A DNA stretch of 34,496 nt. Source: Chlorobiota bacterium (GTDB taxonomy: Bacteria > Bacteroidota > Bacteroidia > Flavobacteriales > Flavobacteriaceae). The stretch spans positions 1 through 34,496 of the forward strand of contig JAADED010000045.1 of the NCBI GenBank assembly GCA_013153605.1, written 5' to 3'. The notes below the pieces were generated by a model. It was not told the origin of the DNA. It saw nothing but the letters and a program-made list of their open reading frames with translations, and searched no databases. The stretch's first letter is position 1; every line of letters begins with the position of its first letter. The position numbers were made by a program, and so were the translations under genes. This document shows positions 15,416 through 23,542 of the stretch, one piece after another.

Positions 15416-16515
15416 TGTGCGACACCGTTTTGCGGGTATCGCCTTCGCGCATAAAAAATAATTTGGCCTACATCCGAAGCCGCATTCCCCCGGGCACGCG
15501 GATTTTGGTGAATTTGAAAGCCAATGCTTACGGGCACGGAGCCTACTTGACGGGACCCGTGGTGGAAGAGGAGGCCGATTATGCGGCCGTGGCTTGCCGC
15601 GAGGAAGGAATGCGGTTGCGCAGGGACGGATTTGGTCTGCCTTTATTGGTGTATAACCCGCCCTTGGAGTGGGACGACGAATTTTTTGAAGCCGGATTGG
15701 AACCGGTGCTGTACTCGGTGGAACAAGCCGCTACTTTACTCGGCTATTTGGCCGCCCGACGTCGCGGTCCCGTCAAAGTGCATATCCAGTTGGACACCGG
15801 TATGCACCGAAGCGGACTCATGCCCGATCGGACGGAAGAAATGATCGCCTTGCTTCGCGACAATCCTTTGGTCCGGGTGGTGAGCGTGTTTTCCCATTTG
15901 GCCGCCGCCGATGATCCCGCCGAAGACGAATTTACGCGCGGTCAAATCCGCTTATTCGAGCGCTTGTCGTCTCGTTTTCGCGTGTTGAATCCCGATTTGA
16001 TCCGCCATATCGCCAATTCGGCGGCCGTTTTTCGCTTTCCCGAAGCGGCCTTCGATATGGTGCGACCCGGACTGGCGGTGTACGGTATATCGCCGGTGGA
16101 AGGAGAACCCGAAAAAGTTTTACGGCCCGTCGGACAACTCACCAACCGGGTGACCCAGGTGCGTACCATAGGTCCCGGTGAAACGGTGGGCTATAATCGC
16201 CGCTTCCGGGCCGAGCGGCCCGTCAGAGTGGCTTTGATTCCCGTCGGATACGGAGACGGTTATAAGCGTGCTTTGGGTTTGGGCAAGGGATACGTGCTGA
16301 TCCGTCAAAGGCGGGCGCCCTTGATCGGAGTGGTCAACATGGATATGATCACCGTGGACGTAACCGCCGTTCCGGGGGTGGAACCGGGCGAGTCGGCCGT
16401 TCTCATCGGCGACGACCCTTCGGCGGCCGAATTGGCCAGGCGTGCCGGTACCATTCCTTACGATATTTTGGCTTCGCTCACCGCCCGTGTGCGGCGGGAA
16501 TGGGGTGAGTTTTAA
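15415..16515 (+). CDS. alr: Alanine racemase
   Basis: This PLP enzyme interconverts L- and D-alanine and supplies D-Ala for peptidoglycan. The 366 residues include the PLP-binding signature with lysine 35 (VNLKANAYGHG), IQLDTGMHRSGL, VFSHLAAAD, HIANSAAVFRFPEAAFDMVRPG, and the region VGYNRRF that should hold the catalytic tyrosine. IPVGYGDGYKR and GVVNMDMITVDVT follow. This is a stand-alone racemase; Bacteroidota often carry a MurF-Alr fusion elsewhere, which cannot be seen here. It is preceded by tdk (1-base overlap) and followed by a lipoprotein gene 12 bp downstream, so the three probably share a transcript. Confidence 0.96.
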   Translation: MCDTVLRVSPSRIKNNLAYIRSRIPPGTRILVNLKANAYGHGAYLTGPVVEEEADYAAVACREEGMRLRRDGFGLPLLVYNPPLEWDDEFFEAGLEPVLYSVEQAATLLGYLAARRRGPVKVHIQLDTGMHRSGLMPDRTEEMIALLRDNPLVRVVSVFSHLAAADDPAEDEFTRGQIRLFERLSSRFRVLNPDLIRHIANSAAVFRFPEAAFDMVRPGLAVYGISPVEGEPEKVLRPVGQLTNRVTQVRTIGPGETVGYNRRFRAERPVRVALIPVGYGDGYKRALGLGKGYVLIRQRRAPLIGVVNMDMITVDVTAVPGVEPGESAVLIGDDPSAAELARRAGTIPYDILASLTARVRREWGEF

Positions 16516-16527
16516 AAACTTCGACAT

Positions 16528-17706
16528 ATGAAACGCCTTATTTTGTGGATGCTGGCTTCGATGCTTGCGGCGGGTTGCGGAGGACCCAAAAAACTCCGGG
16601 CCCGGTTGGCGGCCGGCGAGTATGATCGTGTGATCGAGGTGGCGGTAACCAAAATCCGCCACGGAGCAAAAAAGAAGGGGGAATATATCCGCCTGTTGGA
16701 AGAAGCCTATGCCCGGGCCACGGACCGCGATTTGCAAGAAATCCGACGGTTGGAAAAAGAATCCGATCCCGCCAAATGGAAAGAAATTTACCGGCTTTAT
16801 GCGCGGATCATGGACCGCCAGGACAAGGTGCGTCCCCTCTTGCCGCTGAAAGTGGCGGGCGAAAACCGCTATGCCCGCTTCGACATGACCGATTATACGC
16901 CCCGCCTTCGGCAAGCGCGGGACCGAATGGTGGAATATACCTACCGCCAAGCCCGCTCGCTGATGGAACGGGCCGGCGACGACCGTGGCAAATACCGCGA
17001 AGCGTACGGCCTGTTGGAAGAAGTGGTGCGCATGTCGCCGGGATATCGAGATGCCGAGGCCTTGATGGCCGAAGCGCGGCGTAAAGGCACGGTGCGCGTG
17101 GGAGTGGCGGTGGTGAACGAGACGAATAAACCTTTGCCTCTTTCGGTTACCCGCATTTTGACGGATTTTACCCGCCTCAACGGACAAGTGTTTTGGAACC
17201 GCTTCGAACCCGCCCGCCCCGGAGGAGCTTATGATTACAACGTATGGGTGCGCGTAACCGATGTGTGGGTAAGCCCTCCGAGAGAGGATAAAGAAACCGT
17301 ACGCCGCGAGCGTCAAGTAAACGACAAGACCGGATATGTGCGCGACCAGCGGGGACAAGTGGTCAAAGACAGCACGGGACGCCCGGTTCAACAGGAAAAA
17401 TTACGCACCGTCCGGGCTACGGTCCATAAGTATCGCCGGTATCGGGAAGCACGCATGACCGCATTGGCGGAAATCCGAAAGGCCGGAGGCGGAACTCCCA
17501 AAGTGCATCCGTTGAGCGGAAAGGGGGTGTTCGAAAATATCTACCTGGTGGTGGAAGGCGACGAGCGGGCATTGGATGACGAGTTGGCGCGCTACCGCAA
17601 AAACAGACGCTTGCCTTTCCCTTCGGAAGCCGAAATGACGGCCCGGGCGGCCGCCGATCTCAAAACCGAATTGGACCGCCTTTTGGCTCAAACGCCTTTC
17701 GAATGA
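16528..17706 (+). CDS. Lipoprotein with TPR-like N-terminal half, unknown function
   Basis: I do not recognise a named family. The 392-residue product has a lipobox LAAGC (Cys at residue 17). Residues ~25-185 are helical and repeat-like (ARLAAGEYDRVIEVAVTKI, then YIRLLEEAYARATDRD, and AYGLLEEVVRMSPGYRDAEALM), suggesting TPR-like helical hairpins. The C-terminal half starts with VRVGVAVVNETNKPLPLSVTRILT and is beta-rich with several Arg-rich turns, ending in a helix (AAADLKTELDRLLAQ). It lies 12 bp after alr and overlaps the convergent HEFGH gene by 19 bp. An envelope role is inferred from the signal. Confidence 0.85.
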   Translation: MKRLILWMLASMLAAGCGGPKKLRARLAAGEYDRVIEVAVTKIRHGAKKKGEYIRLLEEAYARATDRDLQEIRRLEKESDPAKWKEIYRLYARIMDRQDKVRPLLPLKVAGENRYARFDMTDYTPRLRQARDRMVEYTYRQARSLMERAGDDRGKYREAYGLLEEVVRMSPGYRDAEALMAEARRKGTVRVGVAVVNETNKPLPLSVTRILTDFTRLNGQVFWNRFEPARPGGAYDYNVWVRVTDVWVSPPREDKETVRRERQVNDKTGYVRDQRGQVVKDSTGRPVQQEKLRTVRATVHKYRRYREARMTALAEIRKAGGGTPKVHPLSGKGVFENIYLVVEGDERALDDELARYRKNRRLPFPSEAEMTARAAADLKTELDRLLAQTPFE

Positions 17707-18287
17707 TCGCGGAAATCCCAATCGGCACGGGAACGGGGCAAGCGGGGTAGAAAGACCGACCAATCGAGTCCGTACCGCGAGCCGAAATACCGCGCGGCCA
17801 ATCGGTTGGCGCGCATTTCCCAAGGGCTGAGGTTGTGGCTCCACAAAATACGATGATGGCGGTACACGGGTTTGTTTCGCCAAGCGGTCCATAAGCTGGG
17901 CAATCCCGTAATTGCCAAATAAAACGGTCCCAGCCGGAGGCTGTCCAGCCAATGTCCGAATTCATGAAGGAGCAAATCGGAATCCAACGGCCGGGACAAT
18001 GCTTTGTCCAATTGATCAGGAGGCATGTGAATAAAGAGATAAGGTCCCAACGACATTCCTCGGGTTCGGCGATCGGGTACGGCCGTCACGCATGCCCCTT
18101 CCCAGGAAATGAGCCGTATCTTTCGCCGGTACAGAAGTCCGTAAACGACCAAAAAAATCCAAGCGGCAAGGATTTGCGGACCTTGCCACAATCCGCGAAG
18201 CAATCCTCCCGTCAAGCTCGCTTTTCCGCCGGGAGCTCCGGCGGCGCATCGAATCAATCTCGTTCCTAAGCGAAAAACCTTCATCAT
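17688..18287 (-). CDS. Membrane-anchored HEFGH-motif protein, putative metalloprotease-like
   Basis: The 199-residue product has one predicted membrane helix (~residues 37-52, ILAAWIFLVVYGLLY) and the zinc-protease-like motif HEFGH at about 108-112. The motif is followed by WLDSLRLGPFYLAITGLPSLW, a hydrophobic segment that may be a second membrane pass, and by NLSPWEMRANRLAARYFG. I recall short Bacteroidota proteins with the same 'H-E-x-G-H...S.RLGP.YL...G.PSL' pattern; none has a known function. The third zinc ligand cannot be assigned; the Glu in SPWEMRANRL is a candidate. I chose ATG 18287; a TTG at 18308 also opens the frame. Its 3' end overlaps the convergent lipoprotein gene by 19 bp. 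Confidence 0.72.
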   Translation of the reverse strand: MMKVFRLGTRLIRCAAGAPGGKASLTGGLLRGLWQGPQILAAWIFLVVYGLLYRRKIRLISWEGACVTAVPDRRTRGMSLGPYLFIHMPPDQLDKALSRPLDSDLLLHEFGHWLDSLRLGPFYLAITGLPSLWTAWRNKPVYRHHRILWSHNLSPWEMRANRLAARYFGSRYGLDWSVFLPRLPRSRADWDFRDHSKGV

Positions 18288-18324
18288 GACGGAATGCGGC
18301 AAAAACAATACCGCGCGATAAAAT

Positions 18325-18371
18325 TTTGGAAAAGATTTTAAACTTTATATTTGCCTCAAACTTTATATTTG
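18325..18371 (+). promoter_or_regulatory. Tandem promoter -7 elements before the small membrane-protein genes
   Basis: Two perfect TATATTTG elements lie at 18346-18353 and 18364-18371, 18 bp apart because of a tandem duplication. The first has TTTG at 18325-18328 with a 17-bp spacer; the second has no clear -33 TTG. They end 60 and 42 bp upstream of the ATG at 18414. Confidence 0.6.
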
Positions 18372-18375
18372 CCTC
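18340..18375 (+). repeat. 18-bp perfect tandem duplication carrying a promoter element
   Basis: The unit aaactttatatttgcctc occurs twice head to tail (18340-18357 and 18358-18375), followed by a partial third copy (aaaact with one mismatch beyond aaac). Each unit holds one TATATTTG. Confidence 0.95.
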
Positions 18376-18413
18376 AAAACTAAAAAGTTTTATCCCAAAA
18401 ATTTGTCAAAAAT

Positions 18414-18701
18414 ATGATTAATCCTGCAAGTGCATACCGCCGGGCGGTCACGGCCATTCAAATCGCTTATATTTTGGCGGCGGGCGGGTATTTGCTCCAT
18501 CGACATAAAGGTGTAGAGGTCCGTATTGCCCTGTATGCGGCCGAAATATTGGGTTGGGCGGCATTGGTGTGGATTTTATACGCCGTGATCAAAGGTTTGT
18601 CCCCGAGAAAGGGACGGTGGGAACGAATCGAACCCTTTATTTGGTTGCTGTCGGCTGTGGGGGTAGTGGTACTTGCCCGGATGGTGCGAACCGAAATGTA
18701 A
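18414..18701 (+). CDS. Small multi-pass membrane protein, unknown
   Basis: The 95-residue product has three hydrophobic stretches (about residues 10-25 AVTAIQIAYILAAGGYLL, 38-60 YAAEILGWAALVWILYAVI, and 74-90 PFIWLLSAVGVVVLAR), so a three-helix inner-membrane protein is likely. No functional motif is visible. It follows the duplicated promoter elements and precedes a second tiny membrane protein by 4 bp, which supports both being real and co-expressed. Confidence 0.7.
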   Translation: MINPASAYRRAVTAIQIAYILAAGGYLLHRHKGVEVRIALYAAEILGWAALVWILYAVIKGLSPRKGRWERIEPFIWLLSAVGVVVLARMVRTEM

Positions 18702-18705
18702 AATC

Positions 18706-18897
18706 ATGAAGAACAAATCTCGGATTCGAAAAGTGCTTTATCTCTTAATCGGGCTTTATACGGTTCAATTGGTCTATTTCTTTGCCAGTGGTAAGATCGG
18801 GGCGCAAGTTTTTTATTCCCTTTTCGTCTCCATGGGGCTGTTGGCTCTCGCCCTGTATGGGAGCGCCGGGTATGATTCGCGCAAAAAAGAAAAGTAA
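18706..18897 (+). CDS. Small two-helix membrane protein, unknown
   Basis: The 63-residue product has a basic N-terminus (MKNKSRIRK), two hydrophobic helices (about 10-27 and 35-52) and a basic C-terminus (DSRKKEK), consistent with a hairpin with both ends in the cytoplasm. The frame opens 11 codons earlier inside the preceding gene; the ATG at 18706, 4 bp after that gene's stop, is the natural start. No family is recognised. Confidence 0.65.
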   Translation: MKNKSRIRKVLYLLIGLYTVQLVYFFASGKIGAQVFYSLFVSMGLLALALYGSAGYDSRKKEK

Positions 18898-18904
18898 TTT
18901 ATCG

Positions 18905-18927
18905 AGGGAAAATTTTCCCTACTTTTA
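18905..18927 (+). promoter_or_regulatory. 16-bp perfect palindrome next to a promoter-like element
   Basis: AGGGAAAATTTTCCCT (18905-18920) is a perfect palindrome. It sits 8 bp after the small membrane-protein stop and abuts TACTTTTA (18920-18927), a near match to the -7 element, 16 bp before the lipoprotein ATG at 18943. It could be an operator for that promoter or a weak terminator stem. Confidence 0.45.
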
Positions 18928-18942
18928 GGCGTTGATTTAAAG

Positions 18943-20469
18943 ATGAAACGCTTAATTGTTTTATTGGGGCTGGCCATGGGAATAGGCTCGGCCGGATGTC
19001 GCAAGGCATTCGACGTGGCGCCTTCATACGGAGATTTTCGGACCGATCGCGATACTCTCTTTTTGGATTCGGTGTTTATCCGTATATCGTCTCCTACTTA
19101 TTATTTTAAAATTTACAACACTTCCGATAAAGCGATTGTGTTGGACGAAGTGGCTCCCGCCCGGGGCGAAGAGAGTTATTTTCGTCTCAACGTGGACGGT
19201 GATGCGGGTAAAATTTTTAAAAACGTGAGCATTCCTCCCCGAGATTCCATATATGTGTTTGTGGAATTTACCGCCGATGTTTCGGCCCTCCCCGATCCCG
19301 TTTACGAAGAACCGCTCCTCATCCGCGACCGGGCCGTAACCGATACGGTCTTGCTCACGGCCTTTGTGAAGGATGCTTATTTTCTCTATCCCGCTCTTTA
19401 TGCCGACCGGAGCGTGGATTCCATTCAAATAGGGACTTACGGCGACGGCACGCCCGTGCGGGTGCCCGGTTTTTTGATTTCACGGGATACGGTGCTTACC
19501 GCCGACAAACCCGTGGTGATCTACGGCCATTTGGGTGTGCCGCCCGGAAAAACGCTTACCATCGAAGCGGGGGCCCATATTTATTTTCATTATAACTCGG
19601 GCATAGTGGTATTTGAGGATGCCACCCTTCGCATCGAAGGGACATTGGACCGTCCCGTTATATTGGAAGACGACCGCATGCAACCCGAGTACGAAACCGC
19701 GCCCGGAATGTGGAATTTCATATGGCTGAAAGAAGGAAGCAAAAATAATTTGATCCGGTATGCGGTGATTAAAAACGCAGTCGCCGGCATCATCGCCCAT
19801 CCGCCGGGGCCGGGAGGAGAACCCGTGCTCGAAGTGGCCAATACCCGCATTTTCAATATGTCGGCTTTCGGGTTGATAGCCCTGGGTTCCAAGGTGACGG
19901 GATATAACGTGGTGACCAACAATTGCGGCCTCTCGTCTGTCGCTCTTCTCTTGGGCGGAAATTACGATTTCAAGCATTGCACTTTCGCCAATTATTCGTC
20001 AGCGGTGCGGCGGCTCCCCTTTGCGGCCGTGTGGATCAGTAACGGATACGAAACCTATGATACGGAAGGCAATCCGGTTACTTATACCCGCGATTTGGAA
20101 AATTGCCGCATCGCCAACAGCATCATTTACGGGAATCAGGAAGTGGAATTGTTTGTCCATGGTTACCCCGATGCCGACATGCATTTTTTGGTGCACAACA
20201 ATTTGATTCGATTCGAGGACCCGGCCGGCCGCATCCATTCCCCTTACATGGATTTCGATAATCCTCTCTATTATCGGGACAATGTGCTCAACGGACGCCC
20301 CGACTTCGAAGATCCGGCGGCCAATAAAATGCGTATAGGACTCGAAAGCGACGCCATCGGCATAGGAGACCCGGCCGTGACGGCCACGGTCCCTCTGGAT
20401 ATCACCGGAACCGATCGAACCGATTCCCCCGATGCGGGGGCCTATAAACACGCCCCGTTGGACGACTGA
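18943..20469 (+). CDS. Right-handed beta-helix lipoprotein
   Basis: The 508-residue product is a predicted lipoprotein with lipobox GSAGC (Cys at residue 19) followed by RKAFDVAPSYGD. Residues ~35-150 look like an Ig/choice-of-anchor beta domain (DSVFIRISSPTYYFKIYNTSDKAIVLDEV). From ~180 on, a parallel beta-helix is suggested by short strands each ending in Asn or Gly turns (GKTLTIEAGAHIYFHYNSGIVVFEDATLRIEG; NLIRYAVIKNAVAGIIAH; NCRIANSIIYGNQEVELFVHG). No polysaccharide-lyase residues can be assigned, so binding rather than catalysis is equally possible. It may be driven by its own promoter-like element next to a palindrome. It abuts the convergent phosphatase gene with no gap. Confidence 0.85.
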   Translation: MKRLIVLLGLAMGIGSAGCRKAFDVAPSYGDFRTDRDTLFLDSVFIRISSPTYYFKIYNTSDKAIVLDEVAPARGEESYFRLNVDGDAGKIFKNVSIPPRDSIYVFVEFTADVSALPDPVYEEPLLIRDRAVTDTVLLTAFVKDAYFLYPALYADRSVDSIQIGTYGDGTPVRVPGFLISRDTVLTADKPVVIYGHLGVPPGKTLTIEAGAHIYFHYNSGIVVFEDATLRIEGTLDRPVILEDDRMQPEYETAPGMWNFIWLKEGSKNNLIRYAVIKNAVAGIIAHPPGPGGEPVLEVANTRIFNMSAFGLIALGSKVTGYNVVTNNCGLSSVALLLGGNYDFKHCTFANYSSAVRRLPFAAVWISNGYETYDTEGNPVTYTRDLENCRIANSIIYGNQEVELFVHGYPDADMHFLVHNNLIRFEDPAGRIHSPYMDFDNPLYYRDNVLNGRPDFEDPAANKMRIGLESDAIGIGDPAVTATVPLDITGTDRTDSPDAGAYKHAPLDD

Positions 20470-22386
20470 TCAGCGGAGCTCGAAAGTTTCGATGGTTTCG
20501 AATGTGTCGGGATTATATACCCGCACTTTCACTTTGTCCTTAAAGACGTCGAAAATCATAAGCGCATTTTGGGTGGAGAAAGTTTGCACCTTGTTGCGCC
20601 AAGGTACGTCTTGCAAGGCGTAATAGGGCGCTCCGGCCGCTCCGTTGGTCAATTGGATGAAGGGGCGCTTGAGCTTGAGGCGCGGTCCTTGCCAATCGGG
20701 AGGATATATGTCGGTATCGTTGTCGATCACCAGGCGGGTGTAATTATGCTCGTCTCCCACCAAAAGCGCCCGAAATTTGGAGGAACGGTTCACCAGTATA
20801 TCCACCAGTTCGTCGCGGCGTTCGATGATGCCTTTGTCCACCGGCTTGCCCGCCACCCAGGGGCGCACCTCGTTGTTGCCGTAATACCACATGCCGTCGT
20901 CGGCGTGGCCGGCATTGGGGAAGGGCGTAATATGAATGGTCACGAATACGTGGTCGATGTCGGGATTGCGCTCCATGGCCGCCAGGGTTTTTTCCAACCA
21001 AGCCAGCTGGTTGTCCATGACGTATCCGTGGGGATTGCCTCCCACCAGGGGCACGTAATTTTCGTTGGTGGTGTACCAATAATCGGCATTGAGCATAATA
21101 AAGCCCGCATTGGCGTAGGTGAAAGCATAAACGTTCTCTTTGTACGAAGGGAAATCTTGCGTCTCGGGCGAGGGGTCGTAGCGGCTGCCGTCTTCGCTCA
21201 GCGGGCCGTTGGCGGGCATTTCGAATTCTTCGGCAAACAGCGCTTCGGCACTTTGGCTGTCGAAGGGGAAGCGGTCCACCGAGATGTAACGCTCCCAAGC
21301 CAGCGAGGAAGGGCTGTCGTATTTATGGAAAGCGCGCGAAAGGGCTTCATGGTTACCCATGCCCACATACATGGGACGATAGGGGGTATAATACCTTATC
21401 GCATTCTTAAAATTGAAATATTCCAACCGCAATTGGTCTTTGAGGGTTTTGTATCCTGTAACCATATCTCCGGTGAAGAGGAAAAAGTCGGTGGAATCGC
21501 GATCGGCGGCGATCATCAGGCGTTTGAGGATGTAGGCGTTGGTGCCGTAAATATTGCGCTCTCCTCCGCCGGTCCCGCTTCGGCTGTCGGAAGCGTAGGC
21601 GAACCGAAATCCTTTTCTGTCGCCGGGCAAGGGGGCTGTGGTGAGGGTGTAGGTTTCGGTCCAAGGTCCGTATTCCACTTGGTAGGAGTAAGTGGTGCGC
21701 GGTTTCAATCCCGAAATGTAATAGATGTGTTTACGGCACACTTTGCCGTCGTCCCATACACGTCCGTCGATGCGGATGCGGGCGCGTACGGGCTTGTCGA
21801 AAGCCAGATATACGGTCATTCCGTCGGGAGCGGGGCGCGAGAGGAAGGGCCCTTCGATCAATGTGACCGAAGGGATGAATTTTCCATTCCGGTACAGAAC
21901 GTTGAGCCGGTTGTCGGTGAGGATGCGGCCTTTGGGATCGGTGACGCGGTAGCCCAATCGAATTTTTCCCCGTTTTTCCCATCCTTGAAAATCGTATTTG
22001 CCTTTGAGCTTGGCGATTTTCATTTTGACTTTGCCCTCTTTGATTTTTCCTTTGACTTTGGAAAAAATCGGTTGGCGGTACCGCGAATGTTCGTCTATTA
22101 ATCCGAAATAAAGGGTACCTTCGATGGCGGGATCGCGAAAGTTGATAATCACCCCGTCTTCGTATGCCGTTACTTCGGGCGTGGCCAGGTTATGATAGGT
22201 CAGGGGCGTATGGGCCGGCGGTTTTTCGGGATAAAATTTGCCGTTGACTTCCACTCCCAAAATCCCGTCTTTCTCCACAATGTTGTGAAACGAAGCGGGT
22301 ATGCCGATACGCGTTTGCGTAAGCGTTTCCTGAGCAAACAAAAAGGGTATCCAAAAAAGAAGAGCGATGCTAGCGATGGTCTTCAT
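20470..22386 (-). CDS. Secreted purple-acid-phosphatase-like metallophosphoesterase
   Basis: The 638-residue product has a cleavable signal (ALLFWIPFLFAQE), an N-terminal beta region, a fibronectin-III-like domain (~175-252, ending SYQVEYGPWTETYTLTTAP) and a calcineurin-like domain (~258-600). Metal motifs in order: ASDSRSG (D267), LFTGDMV (D307), GMGNHEAL (N345-H346), VTIH (H485) and VGDEHNY (H547). This order fits purple acid phosphatase-type esterases. Two ligand positions differ from the plant enzyme pattern: the GDxxY tyrosine is Thr310, and the first His of GHxH is Asp545. Substrate is unknown. I chose the ATG at 22386; it overlaps the 3' end of the sensor kinase gene by 17 bp. Confidence 0.9.
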   Translation of the reverse strand: MKTIASIALLFWIPFLFAQETLTQTRIGIPASFHNIVEKDGILGVEVNGKFYPEKPPAHTPLTYHNLATPEVTAYEDGVIINFRDPAIEGTLYFGLIDEHSRYRQPIFSKVKGKIKEGKVKMKIAKLKGKYDFQGWEKRGKIRLGYRVTDPKGRILTDNRLNVLYRNGKFIPSVTLIEGPFLSRPAPDGMTVYLAFDKPVRARIRIDGRVWDDGKVCRKHIYYISGLKPRTTYSYQVEYGPWTETYTLTTAPLPGDRKGFRFAYASDSRSGTGGGERNIYGTNAYILKRLMIAADRDSTDFFLFTGDMVTGYKTLKDQLRLEYFNFKNAIRYYTPYRPMYVGMGNHEALSRAFHKYDSPSSLAWERYISVDRFPFDSQSAEALFAEEFEMPANGPLSEDGSRYDPSPETQDFPSYKENVYAFTYANAGFIMLNADYWYTTNENYVPLVGGNPHGYVMDNQLAWLEKTLAAMERNPDIDHVFVTIHITPFPNAGHADDGMWYYGNNEVRPWVAGKPVDKGIIERRDELVDILVNRSSKFRALLVGDEHNYTRLVIDNDTDIYPPDWQGPRLKLKRPFIQLTNGAAGAPYYALQDVPWRNKVQTFSTQNALMIFDVFKDKVKVRVYNPDTFETIETFELR

Positions 22387-23542
22387 GATGCGTTTTTTTA
22401 AGTTTGATTCGAAATACCGTGCCTTTGCCGGGTATGCTTTCTTTGACAAATATATGTCCTTTGTGCATATCTTTGATGATGCGCTTCACCACCGAGAGGC
22501 CCAATCCCCAGCCTCGGGTTTTGGTGGAAAATCCGGCGCGAAAAATTTTGTTGCGGTTTTTCTTGGAAATGCCCGTTCCTTCGTCGGCCACGTCGATGAG
22601 GATGTCTTTGCCGTTTTCCGTCACGTTAATTCGGATGCTTCCCCCTTGGGGCATGGCGTCCACGGCATTTTTCACCAAATTTTCGATTACCCATTGAAAA
22701 AGTTCGGGGTTGAGGGAGGCATACAAAGGCCGTTGGGAAGGAGTGAACATCACGCGCACATTGCCGGGAATGCGCGATTTGAGGTATTGCACGGCTTTTT
22801 GAATTTCCTCGTTGATTTCGGCGGGATACAATTTGGGACGCGACCCGATTTTGGAAAAACGGCGGCTGATGATTTCGAGGCGATAAATGTCTTTTTGCAA
22901 TTCCTCCACCGGGACTGACGCGGGGTCGGTTTTCATCAATTCCGTCCACCCGATCAGGGAGGTAAGCGGCGTGCCGATTTGGTGGGCCGCTTCTTTGGCC
23001 ATGCCCGCCCACAGGAGGTTTTGTTCCGATACGCGCGAAGTATAGTAGTATAAATAACCCACCAAAAGGAACAATCCGAAAATAAGAATCAGGGTGAGAG
23101 GATACCAGGTGAGCACGTTAAATATGCGCGAATTGCCGTAATAGATCCATTGTTTGCCCGAAGGGAGGTCCACTTCCAAAGGGTCGTTTTGTTTTTTGAA
23201 GCGGGCCAGTTGTTTGTAAAGGCGAAGGCTGTCTTCCTTGATGCGGTCCAGGTTATAGGTTTCGATAATTTTGCCCGTGCTGTCGGTCATGATGACGGGA
23301 ATGTCGGTGTTTTTGGACACAATCTTTAGGGGCAGGCTTACGTCGGCATTCAAAGGGGAAGAAATGATCTTTTGGACCGCATCGGCCCACAGCTCCATTT
23401 TGACGCGTTCCTGTTCTTTGATGTGGCGAAAGAGGATGTACGAATTCCACAAAATCACCCCCACCGTGGCCAGAAGGACGGCCAGGAGGAACAGGCGGCG
23501 GTATTTATACCATATCTTATCCGGATTGGGCAGCCAGCTCAT
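22370..23542 (-). CDS. Orphan sensor histidine kinase
   Basis: The 390-residue kinase has two membrane helices (~17-37 and ~147-167) bracketing a ~110-residue extracytoplasmic sensor domain (contains IPVIMTDSTGKIIETYN). The cytoplasmic core follows: phosphoacceptor His187 in KEAAHQIGTPLTSLIGW, N box ENLVKNAVDA (~287-296), G1 DVADEGTGI (~318-325) and G2 GWGLGLSVVKRI (~344-355). There is no receiver domain and no response-regulator gene in the window. The start at 23542 overlaps the 3' end of serA by 26 bp; an alternative start at 23566 would overlap more. It is sandwiched between serA and the phosphatase gene in one minus-strand unit. Confidence 0.92.
   Translation of the reverse strand: MSWLPNPDKIWYKYRRLFLLAVLLATVGVILWNSYILFRHIKEQERVKMELWADAVQKIISSPLNADVSLPLKIVSKNTDIPVIMTDSTGKIIETYNLDRIKEDSLRLYKQLARFKKQNDPLEVDLPSGKQWIYYGNSRIFNVLTWYPLTLILIFGLFLLVGYLYYYTSRVSEQNLLWAGMAKEAAHQIGTPLTSLIGWTELMKTDPASVPVEELQKDIYRLEIISRRFSKIGSRPKLYPAEINEEIQKAVQYLKSRIPGNVRVMFTPSQRPLYASLNPELFQWVIENLVKNAVDAMPQGGSIRINVTENGKDILIDVADEGTGISKKNRNKIFRAGFSTKTRGWGLGLSVVKRIIKDMHKGHIFVKESIPGKGTVFRIKLKKTHHEDHR

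Noticed and set aside
16120-17391. Minus-strand frame of 423 codons opposite alr and the lipoprotein gene
   Set aside because: It spans two well-supported plus-strand genes and has His/Arg-rich, motif-free translation typical of a shadow frame.
20569-22101. Long plus-strand frame (510 codons) opposite the metallophosphoesterase gene
   Set aside because: It is antisense to a gene with clear motifs on the minus strand, and its translation has no recognisable domain. Long antisense frames are expected in this composition.
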